Positions 16,369 to 24,621 of a stretch of 64,000 nt of DNA are shown one piece after another. The DNA lies in the NCBI RefSeq assembly GCF_010468565.1, contig NZ_WUEG01000010.1:1-64000 (forward strand), read 5' to 3'. Source of the stretch: Allomuricauda sp. TY007. Lineage in GTDB: Bacteria > Bacteroidota > Bacteroidia > Flavobacteriales > Flavobacteriaceae. Every line of letters begins with the position of its first letter. Positions within the stretch are counted from its first letter, which is position 1. A program made the translations under genes and the position numbers. The notes beneath the pieces were generated by a model that worked only from the letters and a program-made list of their open reading frames with translations, did no database searches and was not told where the DNA came from.

Positions 16369-17997
16369 ATGCGCATTGGATTAACGCTTCTTGGACTGCT
16401 CCTCATCGTTTCTTGTAAGCAAAAAGAGAAGCCTGAAGAAGAAGTTGCTCAAGGTCCTCCGAACATCATTTTTATAATGTCGGATGATCATGCCTTTCAG
16501 GCCATTAGTGCCTATGGGCATGAACTGGGGAAATTGGCACCGACCCCGAATATTGACCGCATCGCCAAGAATGGAGCCATTTTTCAGAATAACTTTTGTA
16601 CCAACTCTATTTGCGGGCCAAGTAGAGCGGTTATTCTAACAGGAAAACACAGTCACATCAACGGATTTCGGATGAACGGGGAACGGTTTGACAACAGTCA
16701 GCCCACCTTGCCAAAGCATTTGAAAAAATTGGGTTATGAAACCGCCATTGTCGGAAAGTGGCATTTGCACGGTAAACCCACAGGATTTGATTATTGGGAT
16801 ATTCTGAACGATCAAGGGAACTATTACAATCCTGAATTTATTCAAGGTGAGGATACCACCGTGGTCGAAGGCTATGCCACCGATTTGATAACGGACAAGA
16901 GTTTGGAGTGGCTAAAACAGCGGGGGGATGACCAAAAGCCTTTCTATTTAATGGTGCACCACAAGGCCCCGCATCGCAATTGGATGCCGGCACTACGTCA
17001 TTTAAATGTTTATGATTCGATTACATTTCCCTTGCCCGACACTTATTTTCCAGAATTTGAGAATCAGCGGGCCGCTGCCGAACAACAACAGACCATCTAC
17101 AAAGACATGTACGAGGGGCATGACCTAAAAATGAGCGATGGTTATGGTAGTACCGATTTGGCCCATAATCCTTGGACCACTGATTTTGATAGAATGACCC
17201 CAGAGCAACGTAAGATTTGGGATGAGGCCTATCTTCCCAAAAACAATGCTTTTTATGAGGCCGATTTACATGGTAAGGAACTGGCAGAATGGAAAGGGCA
17301 ACGTTATTTGCATGAATATTTGGCCACGGTAAAATCTGTTGATGAAGGTATTGGGAAAATTTTGGACTATTTGGAAGCGACTGGATTGGACGAAAACACA
17401 TTGGTGGTCTATACCTCCGATCAAGGATTCTATTTGGGTGAGCACGGTTGGTTCGATAAGCGATTTATGTACGAAGAGTCGATGAAAATGCCTTTGTTGA
17501 TGCAATTGCCCGGGGTCATCGAACCAGGAACCCATATTGATGCCTTGGTGCAAAACTTGGATTTTGCCCCGACCTTTTTGGACTTGGCGGGCGGCCAAGA
17601 ATATGCCGCTAAGATGCAGGGCGAATCTTTTAAGGGGTTATTGGAGGGCACCGAAGACGAATTCAAAGATGCTGTATATTATCACTACTATGATTTTCCA
17701 GCCTTCCACATGGTAAAACGGCACTATGGGGTGCGAACAGATAGGTACAAACTTATCCATTTTTACGATGATATTGATGAATGGGAGTTTTATGATTTGG
17801 AAGAGGATCCCAAAGAATTGCACAATGCCATCAATGATGAAAAATATAGAGGTGTAATAGCTTCCATGCACAAAAAACTGGATAGTTTACAAACGTATTA
17901 CAAAGTAACCGATAAGGAGTTTGGAACTACGCCGAAGGAAAAGGTGGACAAAACTTATAAAGCTTTTGAAAAACTGCGTGGAATACCGATTCAATAG
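16369..17997 (+). CDS. S1-family sulfatase lipoprotein
   Basis: The 542-residue protein has an SPII signal (Cys16), the metal-binding start NIIFIMSDDH (about 33-42), and the sulfatase signature CGPSR with Cys82 as the formylglycine precursor, followed by ILTGKHSHINGFRMNG. VGKWHLHG near 130 and TSDQGFYLGEHGWFDKR near 350 complete the S1 active site. The overall pattern resembles 6-O-sulfatases of the S1_11-like type. It is the last gene of the PUL, 11 bases after bglX. A sulfatase next to beta-1,2-glucan enzymes is unexpected: it suggests a sulfated glucan or another O-6 substituent such as phosphoglycerol. Activation needs a maturase not encoded here. Confidence 0.85.
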   Translation: MRIGLTLLGLLLIVSCKQKEKPEEEVAQGPPNIIFIMSDDHAFQAISAYGHELGKLAPTPNIDRIAKNGAIFQNNFCTNSICGPSRAVILTGKHSHINGFRMNGERFDNSQPTLPKHLKKLGYETAIVGKWHLHGKPTGFDYWDILNDQGNYYNPEFIQGEDTTVVEGYATDLITDKSLEWLKQRGDDQKPFYLMVHHKAPHRNWMPALRHLNVYDSITFPLPDTYFPEFENQRAAAEQQQTIYKDMYEGHDLKMSDGYGSTDLAHNPWTTDFDRMTPEQRKIWDEAYLPKNNAFYEADLHGKELAEWKGQRYLHEYLATVKSVDEGIGKILDYLEATGLDENTLVVYTSDQGFYLGEHGWFDKRFMYEESMKMPLLMQLPGVIEPGTHIDALVQNLDFAPTFLDLAGGQEYAAKMQGESFKGLLEGTEDEFKDAVYYHYYDFPAFHMVKRHYGVRTDRYKLIHFYDDIDEWEFYDLEEDPKELHNAINDEKYRGVIASMHKKLDSLQTYYKVTDKEFGTTPKEKVDKTYKAFEKLRGIPIQ

Positions 17998-18011
17998 TGT
18001 TATATTTTTTA

Positions 18012-18027
18012 ATTTAGCTAGCTAAAT
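18012..18027. promoter_or_regulatory. Perfect 16-bp palindrome upstream of terC
   Basis: ATTTAGCTAGCTAAAT is fully self-complementary and ends 10 bases before the terC start codon. The TTTAG/CTAAA half-sites recall DtxR/MntR-type operators, which would suit a manganese exporter. No such regulator is in the window, so this is a hypothesis. Confidence 0.4.
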
Positions 18028-18037
18028 CTTCGAAATT

Positions 18038-18964
18038 ATGACCGTTTGGATTCTGTTCCTATTGGGAATCCTTGTCTTTTTGGCCTTGGATCTTGGTGTT
18101 TTCAATAAAAACCCCCATGTTATAAGCGTCAAGGAAGCGTCTATATGGACCAGTGTTTGGGTTACCTTATCCATTTTATTTTCAGGGGTTGTCTATTGGT
18201 TATATGGTAGCGGAAAGATAGATAATGTAGATGCGCTCACCCCCATGGATGCCAGTTTAAAATATATTACTGGCTACCTCATCGAACTTTCGTTGAGTAT
18301 TGACAATATTTTTGTTATAGCGGTGATTTTCGGATCATTTCAAATTCCACAAAAATACCAACATAGGGTATTGTTCTGGGGAATATTGGGAGCTATTGTT
18401 TTTAGGGCGCTCATGATATTTTTTGGAGTGGCATTGATTAAGAAGTTCGGTTTTATGACCTATATCTTTGGTGCTTTTTTGATCTTTACGGCCATAAAAA
18501 TGCTGGTTTCCAAGCAGGAGGCCTTCAATCCCAAAAAGTCGTTCATCTATAGGAACCTTAGAAAGGTCATGCCCATCACGACGCATATGCAGGGTCAGAA
18601 ATTCTTCATCAAATTACGCCATATTACTGCCGCCACGCCATTGTTCATAGCTCTTGTGATTATCGAGTTTACGGATATCCTCTTTGCTTTGGACAGTGTT
18701 CCGGCCATTTTGGCGATTACTTCCGACCCCTTTCTGGTCTTTAGTTCAAACATATTTGCCATTTTGGGCCTCAGGTCGATGTATTTCTTCCTTTCCAACA
18801 TGATAAGTAGGTTCTACTACCTCAAGTACAGTCTGGTGGCCATACTTAGTTTTGTGGGTATAAAAATGATTCTCGCACACCACTATACTTTTCCAGAATG
18901 GGTTTCGTTGTGCTTCATTGGAATTGCCCTGTTTGTTGGCGTGGTCGTTTCCAAGAAGAGCTGA
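18038..18964 (+). CDS. terC: TerC/Alx-family integral membrane protein
   Basis: The 308-residue protein is almost entirely hydrophobic with about eight to nine membrane helices. It carries the family's conserved acidic motifs ELSLSIDNIFV (near 85) and FALDSVPAIL (near 220), plus GLRSMYFFL. TerC/Alx proteins export manganese, and some supply metal to secreted enzymes. It lies 40 bases after the sulfatase gene with a palindrome in between, so it may have its own promoter. A link to metal supply for exported PUL enzymes is possible but not shown. Confidence 0.88.
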   Translation: MTVWILFLLGILVFLALDLGVFNKNPHVISVKEASIWTSVWVTLSILFSGVVYWLYGSGKIDNVDALTPMDASLKYITGYLIELSLSIDNIFVIAVIFGSFQIPQKYQHRVLFWGILGAIVFRALMIFFGVALIKKFGFMTYIFGAFLIFTAIKMLVSKQEAFNPKKSFIYRNLRKVMPITTHMQGQKFFIKLRHITAATPLFIALVIIEFTDILFALDSVPAILAITSDPFLVFSSNIFAILGLRSMYFFLSNMISRFYYLKYSLVAILSFVGIKMILAHHYTFPEWVSLCFIGIALFVGVVVSKKS

Positions 18965-19052
18965 TGGTAAAGTACTAAAATTGGATACAATTAATAATGG
19001 ACAATATGTATGTCCAATATCATCAAACTTATTTTAAATTGATGTAAAGAAA

Positions 19053-19087
19053 AAGGGATGCCGATATATTGATGGTCGACACCCCTT
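19053..19087 (-). terminator. Terminator of the TonB receptor gene (minus strand)
   Basis: Read on the minus strand, AAGGGGTGTCG (19087-19077) pairs with CGGCATCCCTT (19063-19053) as an 11-bp stem with two G-U pairs, followed by TTTCTTT. It lies 37 bases past the receptor stop codon. Confidence 0.7.
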
Positions 19088-19123
19088 AAATCCAATGCCT
19101 GCCAAGCTAATTTGATTTAATCT

Positions 19124-21301
19124 CTATAGCTGTATCTTAAAACCACCATTGATGACAAAGCCATCGACCGGTGCATAAATATCCAAAAACTCTGGGTCGC
19201 TCAGGTTCCCTGTGTAAATTGCACCGAAACGGGTTTGCCTGGTATCCAAAAAGTTTTCAAAATTTAGAAAAATCGAAAATTTCTCACCGAGTTTCTTTTC
19301 ACTCATCAATCCAAGAATCCAATAGGATTGGCCCGTTTCACCATTACCCAGTTTTTGTGGACTGTAATAATAGGCTTCGAGCCCTACCCAAAGATTTTCT
19401 TCCTTTTCGTACATCAGCACATTATTTAAGCGGTGTTTGGCCACCAATGGAAAATCTGACACCATTCCGCTTTCATGTTGTTTAACATTGGCATGGGTGT
19501 AACCGGTGAACAACTTGAAATCACCATACTTAACTTTTAGGTTGACCTCGACACCACGGGTGTCGACATATCCGTCTGGTTGCTGAAAGCTATAGAACCC
19601 ATTTTCATTTGGGACCAACGTTATGGGGTCGTTGATTTTGGTATAAAAAAGGAGTGTATTGATGGACATTGTCATTCCTGGCATTGGAACCCACTTATAG
19701 TTTACATCAAAATTACCCCCCAGGGAGCGTTCAAGTTCGGCATCATTTGTATTGATGGGCAGTACGTTCCTGAATTGCAGGCGTTCCGCATCTTCTGTGA
19801 ACACCGTAGGAGTTTTGTATCCCATTCCACCACCTAATCTAAAGGTCAGTGCGTTATGGGGCTCGTAAAGTATCGATAATCGCGGAAGGGCCATGGCTCC
19901 ATAATCGGAATGGAAATCGGCACGAAACCCGGTTTCCACGGAAAAAGTCTCGTCGATGGGCCATACATTTTGTGCAAACAGGCCAAAAATCTGATAGGAT
20001 TGGTCCAGGGCATTGGTATCGCTATCCCTTGTATCATTAAAGTATTCTGTCCAGAGATTGGCTCCAAAGACCCATTCCAGGTCATTTTCTGAATTTGCAG
20101 AAAAGTTTAGTTCGCTAAAAGAAGAGCGTTGGTAACCTGTAAATGTGAAATCGGGAATCGCTATACTTCGATCATAAAAACTGAAACTGTTTTTGACTTC
20201 CAATCGTTTTTGATCAGTAAATGTATGTTTAAACCCCAATTGGGTGGAGATTCGCTCCGTTTCATTGGATTCAAAATAGGGATTGGACACGGGCTTGCCT
20301 TTTACATAATCCATGTTTCCCCCAAGACGGTCTTCCCAAATGGCATTAAATCCCAGTAGGACTTCGGTTTGTTCGCCCAAATACCAGTACAATTTGGGAT
20401 TAAGGGTAAAGCGGTCAAACTCTGGGATGGCTGTTAATCCAATATCAGCGGGATCGTAGGGGGTGCCCAAGTTATAAGAAGCGAATACCGTTGTTCCTAT
20501 TTTGTTGAATTTTTGGGAGTAAAAACCACTAAGGTCCAATCCAAGGGCAGAGGTTCCGTTTGCCATAAAGCTAAGCTCGGGCTCCTCCTCGGGCGTTTTG
20601 GAGATTAGGTTTACCAGTCCTGCAATGGCCCCTCCACCGTATAGGGTAGAGCTGGAGCCTTTGATTACCTCTACCTGTTTTAGGTCCAAAGGTGCGATTT
20701 GCATTAAACTGAGCCCGCTGGCAAACCCCGAATACAACGGAAATCCGTCACGAAGAAGTTGGGTGTACTTGCCATCCAGCCCTTGAATACGTATGCTTGA
20801 ATTGTAACTTGTGGCAGATGTTTGCTGTGTTCGGATGCCTGTACTCTCGTTAAGCAACATTCGAATATCCCCAGGCTTCATATTGCCTTTTTCGGAGAGT
20901 TCCTCCCCCGCAATAACCTCGACCCTGGTGGGAATGTCCTCAATGGTTCTGGTGCTTCTTGTTGACACTAGTGTAATCTCTTCCATCTCCTCTGTTTGGG
21001 GCAAAAGGAAAAAGGTCTGTCCTTGAACCGTCCCATCCAAAGGAAAGGAAAGGCTGCGTTCCATGGTAGCATAACCAATATAGCTTAACCGTAGTTTGTA
21101 GATGCCATTGGGGATATTTTCCATATGGATTTTACCCGCTTCGTCGGAGATGGTTCCTTGGTTTAGGGAAGGCAAAACCGCAGTAACCCCAATTAACGGT
21201 TCATTGCTGAGGGAATCCTTTACTGTAATGTCAAGTGTGTTTTGTGCGTATATGGATACCATCCCGAGAAGGGACAATATCATGAATGATTTTATTTTCA
21301 T
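19124..21301 (-). CDS. TonB-dependent outer membrane receptor
   Basis: The start at 21301 begins a good Sec signal (cleaved after IYAQ); upstream starts only add a non-signal extension. The 725-residue protein has a carboxypeptidase-like N-terminal domain (about 20-100), a plug with IEDIPTRVEVI, SIRIQGLDGKY, GLSLMQIAPLDLKQVEVIKG and LYGGGAIAGLVNLIS (about 120-230), and a 22-strand-type barrel ending GGFKIQL. It is of the siderophore/metal receptor type rather than SusC, with no SusD beside it. The Cys-rich protein encoded 70 bases upstream suggests a metal or metal-chelate cargo. Confidence 0.88.
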   Translation of the reverse strand: MKIKSFMILSLLGMVSIYAQNTLDITVKDSLSNEPLIGVTAVLPSLNQGTISDEAGKIHMENIPNGIYKLRLSYIGYATMERSLSFPLDGTVQGQTFFLLPQTEEMEEITLVSTRSTRTIEDIPTRVEVIAGEELSEKGNMKPGDIRMLLNESTGIRTQQTSATSYNSSIRIQGLDGKYTQLLRDGFPLYSGFASGLSLMQIAPLDLKQVEVIKGSSSTLYGGGAIAGLVNLISKTPEEEPELSFMANGTSALGLDLSGFYSQKFNKIGTTVFASYNLGTPYDPADIGLTAIPEFDRFTLNPKLYWYLGEQTEVLLGFNAIWEDRLGGNMDYVKGKPVSNPYFESNETERISTQLGFKHTFTDQKRLEVKNSFSFYDRSIAIPDFTFTGYQRSSFSELNFSANSENDLEWVFGANLWTEYFNDTRDSDTNALDQSYQIFGLFAQNVWPIDETFSVETGFRADFHSDYGAMALPRLSILYEPHNALTFRLGGGMGYKTPTVFTEDAERLQFRNVLPINTNDAELERSLGGNFDVNYKWVPMPGMTMSINTLLFYTKINDPITLVPNENGFYSFQQPDGYVDTRGVEVNLKVKYGDFKLFTGYTHANVKQHESGMVSDFPLVAKHRLNNVLMYEKEENLWVGLEAYYYSPQKLGNGETGQSYWILGLMSEKKLGEKFSIFLNFENFLDTRQTRFGAIYTGNLSDPEFLDIYAPVDGFVINGGFKIQL

Positions 21302-21371
21302 TAATATGTGTTTTGAAGTATGCTGAATTACGGCCAAAAAAGAATTGACCAAGATTTTATTTTAAGGTAAG

Positions 21372-21701
21372 CTACACTTCAAGAGTACGTGGGGGTTTCA
21401 GGGAAAAGAAATATACTTCTTTGGGAAGCAGTTCAATGTAGTGGGGGATTGGATGGTTTTCCTTTGGGGGTTCCAAGGCTGCGAAATCCAATGTTTCAAA
21501 ATTCATTGTAAACCCGGGACAGCGTCCACAGGCATAAAATGGGGAGCAAGGAGTGCTGTCTCCTTCGGACTGTTCTTCAGAACCGTCATCATCACAGTGA
21601 CTCACGGTCGTAGTGCTTGAACAAGAAACCGTTTCCTGACAACATGGATACGAAGACAGGAATATGGTAAGCAAAGACAAAACAATCACCAAGAATTTCA
21701 T
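21372..21701 (-). CDS. Small exported Cys-rich protein, unknown function
   Basis: The 109-residue protein has a signal peptide (about 1-17) and nine cysteines after it, including CCQ near 20, and a cluster CSPFYACGRC near 52-61. This resembles small exported proteins (DUF6660-like, tentative) found next to metal-related TonB receptors in Bacteroidota. It is transcribed ahead of the receptor and probably in one operon with it. A metal-binding or sensing role is inferred from the cysteines. A promoter box abuts its start codon. Confidence 0.6.
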   Translation of the reverse strand: MKFLVIVLSLLTIFLSSYPCCQETVSCSSTTTVSHCDDDGSEEQSEGDSTPCSPFYACGRCPGFTMNFETLDFAALEPPKENHPIPHYIELLPKEVYFFSLKPPRTLEV

Positions 21702-21705
21702 GCTT

Positions 21706-21713
21706 CAAAGATA
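21706..21713 (-). promoter_or_regulatory. -7 element of the Cys-rich/TonB operon
   Basis: TATCTTTG on the minus strand matches TAnnTTTG and is separated from the ATG (21701) by only four bases, implying a leaderless or near-leaderless transcript. I did not find a convincing -33 element. Confidence 0.5.
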
Positions 21714-21793
21714 ATGAATTCCAAAGGTTGGATATGGAACAGTTTAAAGTGTGGATAGTTTTTTATGACCACGGATTTTATATACTTCAACAT

Positions 21794-22369
21794 TTATTGG
21801 TGCACTCTCTTTCTTAATTTGCTCAGGAATTCTTGAGATATCCCAAGATAGGAGGCAATATGATATTGCGGAACACGCTGTACAACGGTAGGGTATTGCT
21901 CAAGGAATGTCAGGTATCGATCCATCGCATTTCTAGACATATTTTGGAGCAATCGTTTTTTAAGGACGTGTACATGGCGTTGCATCATAATTCGGAACAT
22001 TCGTTCTACGGACGGAACTGCTTCAAGAAGTTCTTTTTTTGATTCCAGGGAAAGGAACAATATCTCTGTTTCTTCCAAGGTTTCTATACTTACCTGGCTG
22101 GGAACCTTGTTCTCAAAACTATTGATTTCACTTATCCACCAATCTTCAACCGCAAATTCAACTGTGTGTTCGTTTCCCTTATGATCGGTAAAAAATTCAC
22201 GGGCACAACCCCGTTTAATATATGCTTCAAAGCTACAGATGTCTCCCGAGCGTAAAATAAGCGTGTGCTTTGGGAATTTCTGATACTCAAAAAACCGAAG
22301 TGCCATATCGGACTCTTCATCCGATAATTCAATAAAACGTTCCAAATATTTCTTCAGCTCATTTTTCAT
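21794..22369 (-). CDS. Crp/Fnr-family transcriptional regulator without Fe-S cysteines
   Basis: The 191-residue protein has a cyclic-nucleotide-binding-like jellyroll (about 10-115, with RSGDICSFEAYIKRGCAREFF) and a C-terminal winged helix (about 140-190, VPQYHIASYLGISQEFLSKLRKR). The N-terminal Cys cluster of FNR is absent, so oxygen sensing by Fe-S is unlikely. This short type is common in Bacteroidota and its effectors are mostly unknown. It is divergent from the aldo/keto reductase gene; inverted repeats lie in the shared spacer. Confidence 0.85.
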   Translation of the reverse strand: MKNELKKYLERFIELSDEESDMALRFFEYQKFPKHTLILRSGDICSFEAYIKRGCAREFFTDHKGNEHTVEFAVEDWWISEINSFENKVPSQVSIETLEETEILFLSLESKKELLEAVPSVERMFRIMMQRHVHVLKKRLLQNMSRNAMDRYLTFLEQYPTVVQRVPQYHIASYLGISQEFLSKLRKRVHQ

Positions 22370-22436
22370 AGAACACTAGTTGAAAAACCAAAAGCAATTT
22401 CTTGTCCTAGTTCAATAAAAAGGGATAAAAAACCCA

Positions 22437-22459
22437 ATACATTTGTTTTGGCAATGTAT
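22437..22459. repeat. Inverted repeat in the regulator/reductase spacer
   Basis: ATACATT (22437-22443) and AATGTAT (22453-22459) are perfect 7-bp arms around a 9-base spacer. The position between divergent genes makes a regulator-binding site possible. Confidence 0.35.
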
Positions 22460-22519
22460 CAAAGAATTTTGAAAGAAACATCTTTTCAATAATAGATGCC
22501 ATGTTTTATGATAAATGAA

Positions 22520-22539
22520 GTACCAGTATTTTACTGTAC
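22520..22539. repeat. Second inverted repeat in the regulator/reductase spacer
   Basis: GTACCAGTA (22520-22528) and TACTGTAC (22532-22539) are complementary apart from one unpaired C. They lie 56 bases upstream of the reductase start. Confidence 0.35.
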
Positions 22540-22594
22540 CATAAAATTGTTTGAGGACTATTATGCATTGGTATAAACTTTTAATTTAACCGTT

Positions 22595-23602
22595 ATGGAT
22601 TACCGACCAAACAAGAATAGATATAATGAAATGACTTATAATCGCTGTGGCGATAGCGGTTTGTTGCTACCTGCTTTTTCCCTGGGCCTCTGGCATAACT
22701 TTGGCCAAACGGATAGTTTTGATACTGCCCGGACGATAGTGCAAAAGGCATTTGATGCAGGTATCACCCATTTTGACCTAGCAAACAATTATGGTCCCCC
22801 ACCTGGTTCGGCCGAAACTACTTTTGGAAAAATCCTAAAATCGGATTTGGCCCAATACAGGGATGAAATAATTGTGAGCACCAAAGCAGGGTGGAAGATG
22901 TGGGAGGGTCCTTATGGTGATTTTGGCTCCAAAAAATACTTGGTCTCCAGTTTGGACCAGAGTTTACAACGTATGGGGTTGGATTATGTAGATATTTACT
23001 ATCATCACCGTCCGGACCCAAACACACCTTTAGAGGAAACCATGGGAGCTTTAGATTTAATAGTTCGACAAGGAAAGGCACTTTATGTTGGAATATCCAG
23101 TTACAATGCAGTTGAAACAAAGGCTGCCCTAAAAATATTAAAAGAAATGGGAACCCCATGCTTGATACACCAACCTAGATATTCCATGTTCGATAGATGG
23201 ATAGAAGAAGATGGTTTGTTGGATCTGTTGGGGAATGAAGGTGTGGGAAGTATTGTGTTTTCACCCTTGGAGCAAGGGTTGTTGACCAACAAATATCTTC
23301 ACGGAATTCCAGAATCGTCCAGAGCTGCTTCTGGACGTGGAAACGGTGCTTTGGAGGTTGACCAAATTACTCCAGAAAAGCTGGAGACCGTAGCAAGATT
23401 AAACAAAGTGGCAAAAGAAAGAGGTCAAAGCTTGGCCCAAATGGCACTTTCATGGGTAAAGCGGGACCCAAGGGTTACATCCGTCTTATTGGGGGTAAGT
23501 AGGCCCGAACAGTTGGAAGACTCTTTGCGGGCTTTGCAAAATCCTGATTTTGACCAAGAGGAATTGAGCAAAATCGAAAACATCCTTTCAGGTAAAGGAT
23601 AA
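22595..23602 (+). CDS. Aldo/keto reductase (YghZ-like)
   Basis: The 335-residue cytoplasmic protein has the AKR barrel with the catalytic set visible: FDLANNYG (Asp and Tyr), VSTKAGW (Lys) and IYYHHRPD (His). It ends with the NADPH-binding region SVLLGVSRPEQLEDSL. The closest recognisable relatives are YghZ-type L-glyceraldehyde 3-phosphate/methylglyoxal reductases, which detoxify reactive carbonyls. It stands alone, divergent from the Crp/Fnr-type regulator, which may control it. Confidence 0.88.
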   Translation: MDYRPNKNRYNEMTYNRCGDSGLLLPAFSLGLWHNFGQTDSFDTARTIVQKAFDAGITHFDLANNYGPPPGSAETTFGKILKSDLAQYRDEIIVSTKAGWKMWEGPYGDFGSKKYLVSSLDQSLQRMGLDYVDIYYHHRPDPNTPLEETMGALDLIVRQGKALYVGISSYNAVETKAALKILKEMGTPCLIHQPRYSMFDRWIEEDGLLDLLGNEGVGSIVFSPLEQGLLTNKYLHGIPESSRAASGRGNGALEVDQITPEKLETVARLNKVAKERGQSLAQMALSWVKRDPRVTSVLLGVSRPEQLEDSLRALQNPDFDQEELSKIENILSGKG

Positions 23603-23799
23603 TGTGCAACACACCTTGCTACATTAATTTAAAGGATATTACCACTAATATTTTATCCGGCAAGTGCAATCCGTTAGGGTTTTTTAAGACTCTAAGAGCA
23701 TATGTGGTTTAAAGTTTGGCCCCAATTTTTTTGGGAAGTATTGTTTACAAAGTAACTGTATTGATCGACAGGAATAATTTGAATTTTCAATTTGGCGGT
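23603..23799. other. Convergent intergenic spacer
   Basis: This 197-base spacer lies between the aldo/keto reductase (+) and the truncated haemoglobin (-). It holds a weak hairpin, CCCAA (23721-23725) with TTGGG (23731-23735) around a T-run, that could stop transcription from either side. I see no gene in it. Confidence 0.35.
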
Positions 23800-24180
23800 T
23801 CAAGTGTGTTTCTTGATATATTCAATCTTCAACTGGAACATTTCAGCCATTTTTTCGGCCCTAAATTTAGCTTCCACAGCTTTTTCTCCATGAAAGTTTT
23901 CATCAACAGTCTCAAAAAATAATTGTTTCCACCGATTAAAATGCACTTTGTTTACAGGAAGTTTGGCATGAGGAGCGAAAGGGCTACCTTGGTAGGTGTG
24001 CTCCTGTAATAATACTGTTTGCCAAAAGCGATACATTTTTTCTAAATGGGTCGGCCAATTGTCCTTTATGATAGCATTGAATATACCTGCCAATAAGGGG
24101 TCTTTTCGGACTTTTCCATAAAAGAGGTCTACCAATTGCTTTATCTCCTCCAGGCTTTGGATTTCCTTTTTTTGCACCAT
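23800..24180 (-). CDS. Group III truncated haemoglobin
   Basis: The start at 24180 is preferred because it gives the standard N-terminus MVQKKEIQSLEEIKQLVDLFY; a longer form from 24216 would overlap the upstream gene. The 126-residue protein has the group III pattern FYGKVRKDPLLAGIFN, a Trp-rich E helix region (NWPTHLEKMYRFWQTVLL) and the proximal haem ligand His71 in PFAPHAKLPV. Such globins bind or detoxify NO and O2. It is the last gene of the Rrf2-Ric cluster, supporting an NO-defence role. Confidence 0.9.
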   Translation of the reverse strand: MVQKKEIQSLEEIKQLVDLFYGKVRKDPLLAGIFNAIIKDNWPTHLEKMYRFWQTVLLQEHTYQGSPFAPHAKLPVNKVHFNRWKQLFFETVDENFHGEKAVEAKFRAEKMAEMFQLKIEYIKKHT

Positions 24181-24199
24181 TTTTATAGATTCTCCAATA

Positions 24200-24547
24200 T
24201 TATATGATATGGGCAATAATAACTAAAGTACTAAAGACAACACTCAAAATTAACAGATTAAATGTGGTCAGGGGTTTTAGTTGGGCCAATACGGCCCCAT
24301 TGAACGCCATACAGAAAATGGTAACAAAAAAAAGCAGTACCATTTTTAAGACCATATCCATTCCCCCCATCAAAAGCGCCATTGCCGCAGCGGAACCAAG
24401 GCAGCTCTGTGCTATAATGGCGATGGTGGAATAACCCAATTGTCTTTTTTTGAACTCATTGAACATGAGCCTGTAAATGTTTTTCGATCCATTTGTGTTA
24501 GGTACGGTTTTAGAATGGGCCATGTGTATTGTTGTTGAATTTTCCAT
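24200..24547 (-). CDS. Small membrane protein of the NO-stress cluster, unknown function
   Basis: The 115-residue protein has a polar N-terminus of about 40 residues followed by three predicted membrane helices (about 40-58, 63-82, 90-113). I do not recognise a named domain or metal-binding motif. It lies between ric and the truncated haemoglobin on the same strand, so it is probably co-transcribed and part of the response to NO or anoxia. Confidence 0.65.
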   Translation of the reverse strand: MENSTTIHMAHSKTVPNTNGSKNIYRLMFNEFKKRQLGYSTIAIIAQSCLGSAAAMALLMGGMDMVLKMVLLFFVTIFCMAFNGAVLAQLKPLTTFNLLILSVVFSTLVIIAHII

Positions 24548-24621
24548 TGTTTTTTTTGATGTTTGTGAGATGCTTTATAAGAGGGCACTGTACATTAAAT
24601 GCGTGTGCCCCCATATTCAAA

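Noticed and set aside
18038..18964. A yybP-ykoY manganese riboswitch ahead of terC
   Set aside because: Only 40 bases separate the sulfatase stop and the terC start, too few for that aptamer.
18998..19016. Inverted repeat TGGACA-N7-TGTCCA after terC, sharing GGACA/TGTCC half-sites with the NO-cluster operator
   Set aside because: The spacer differs (N7, or N9 counted from the inner pairs, against N4), it lies downstream of both flanking genes and no NO-related gene is near. Chance similarity is more likely.
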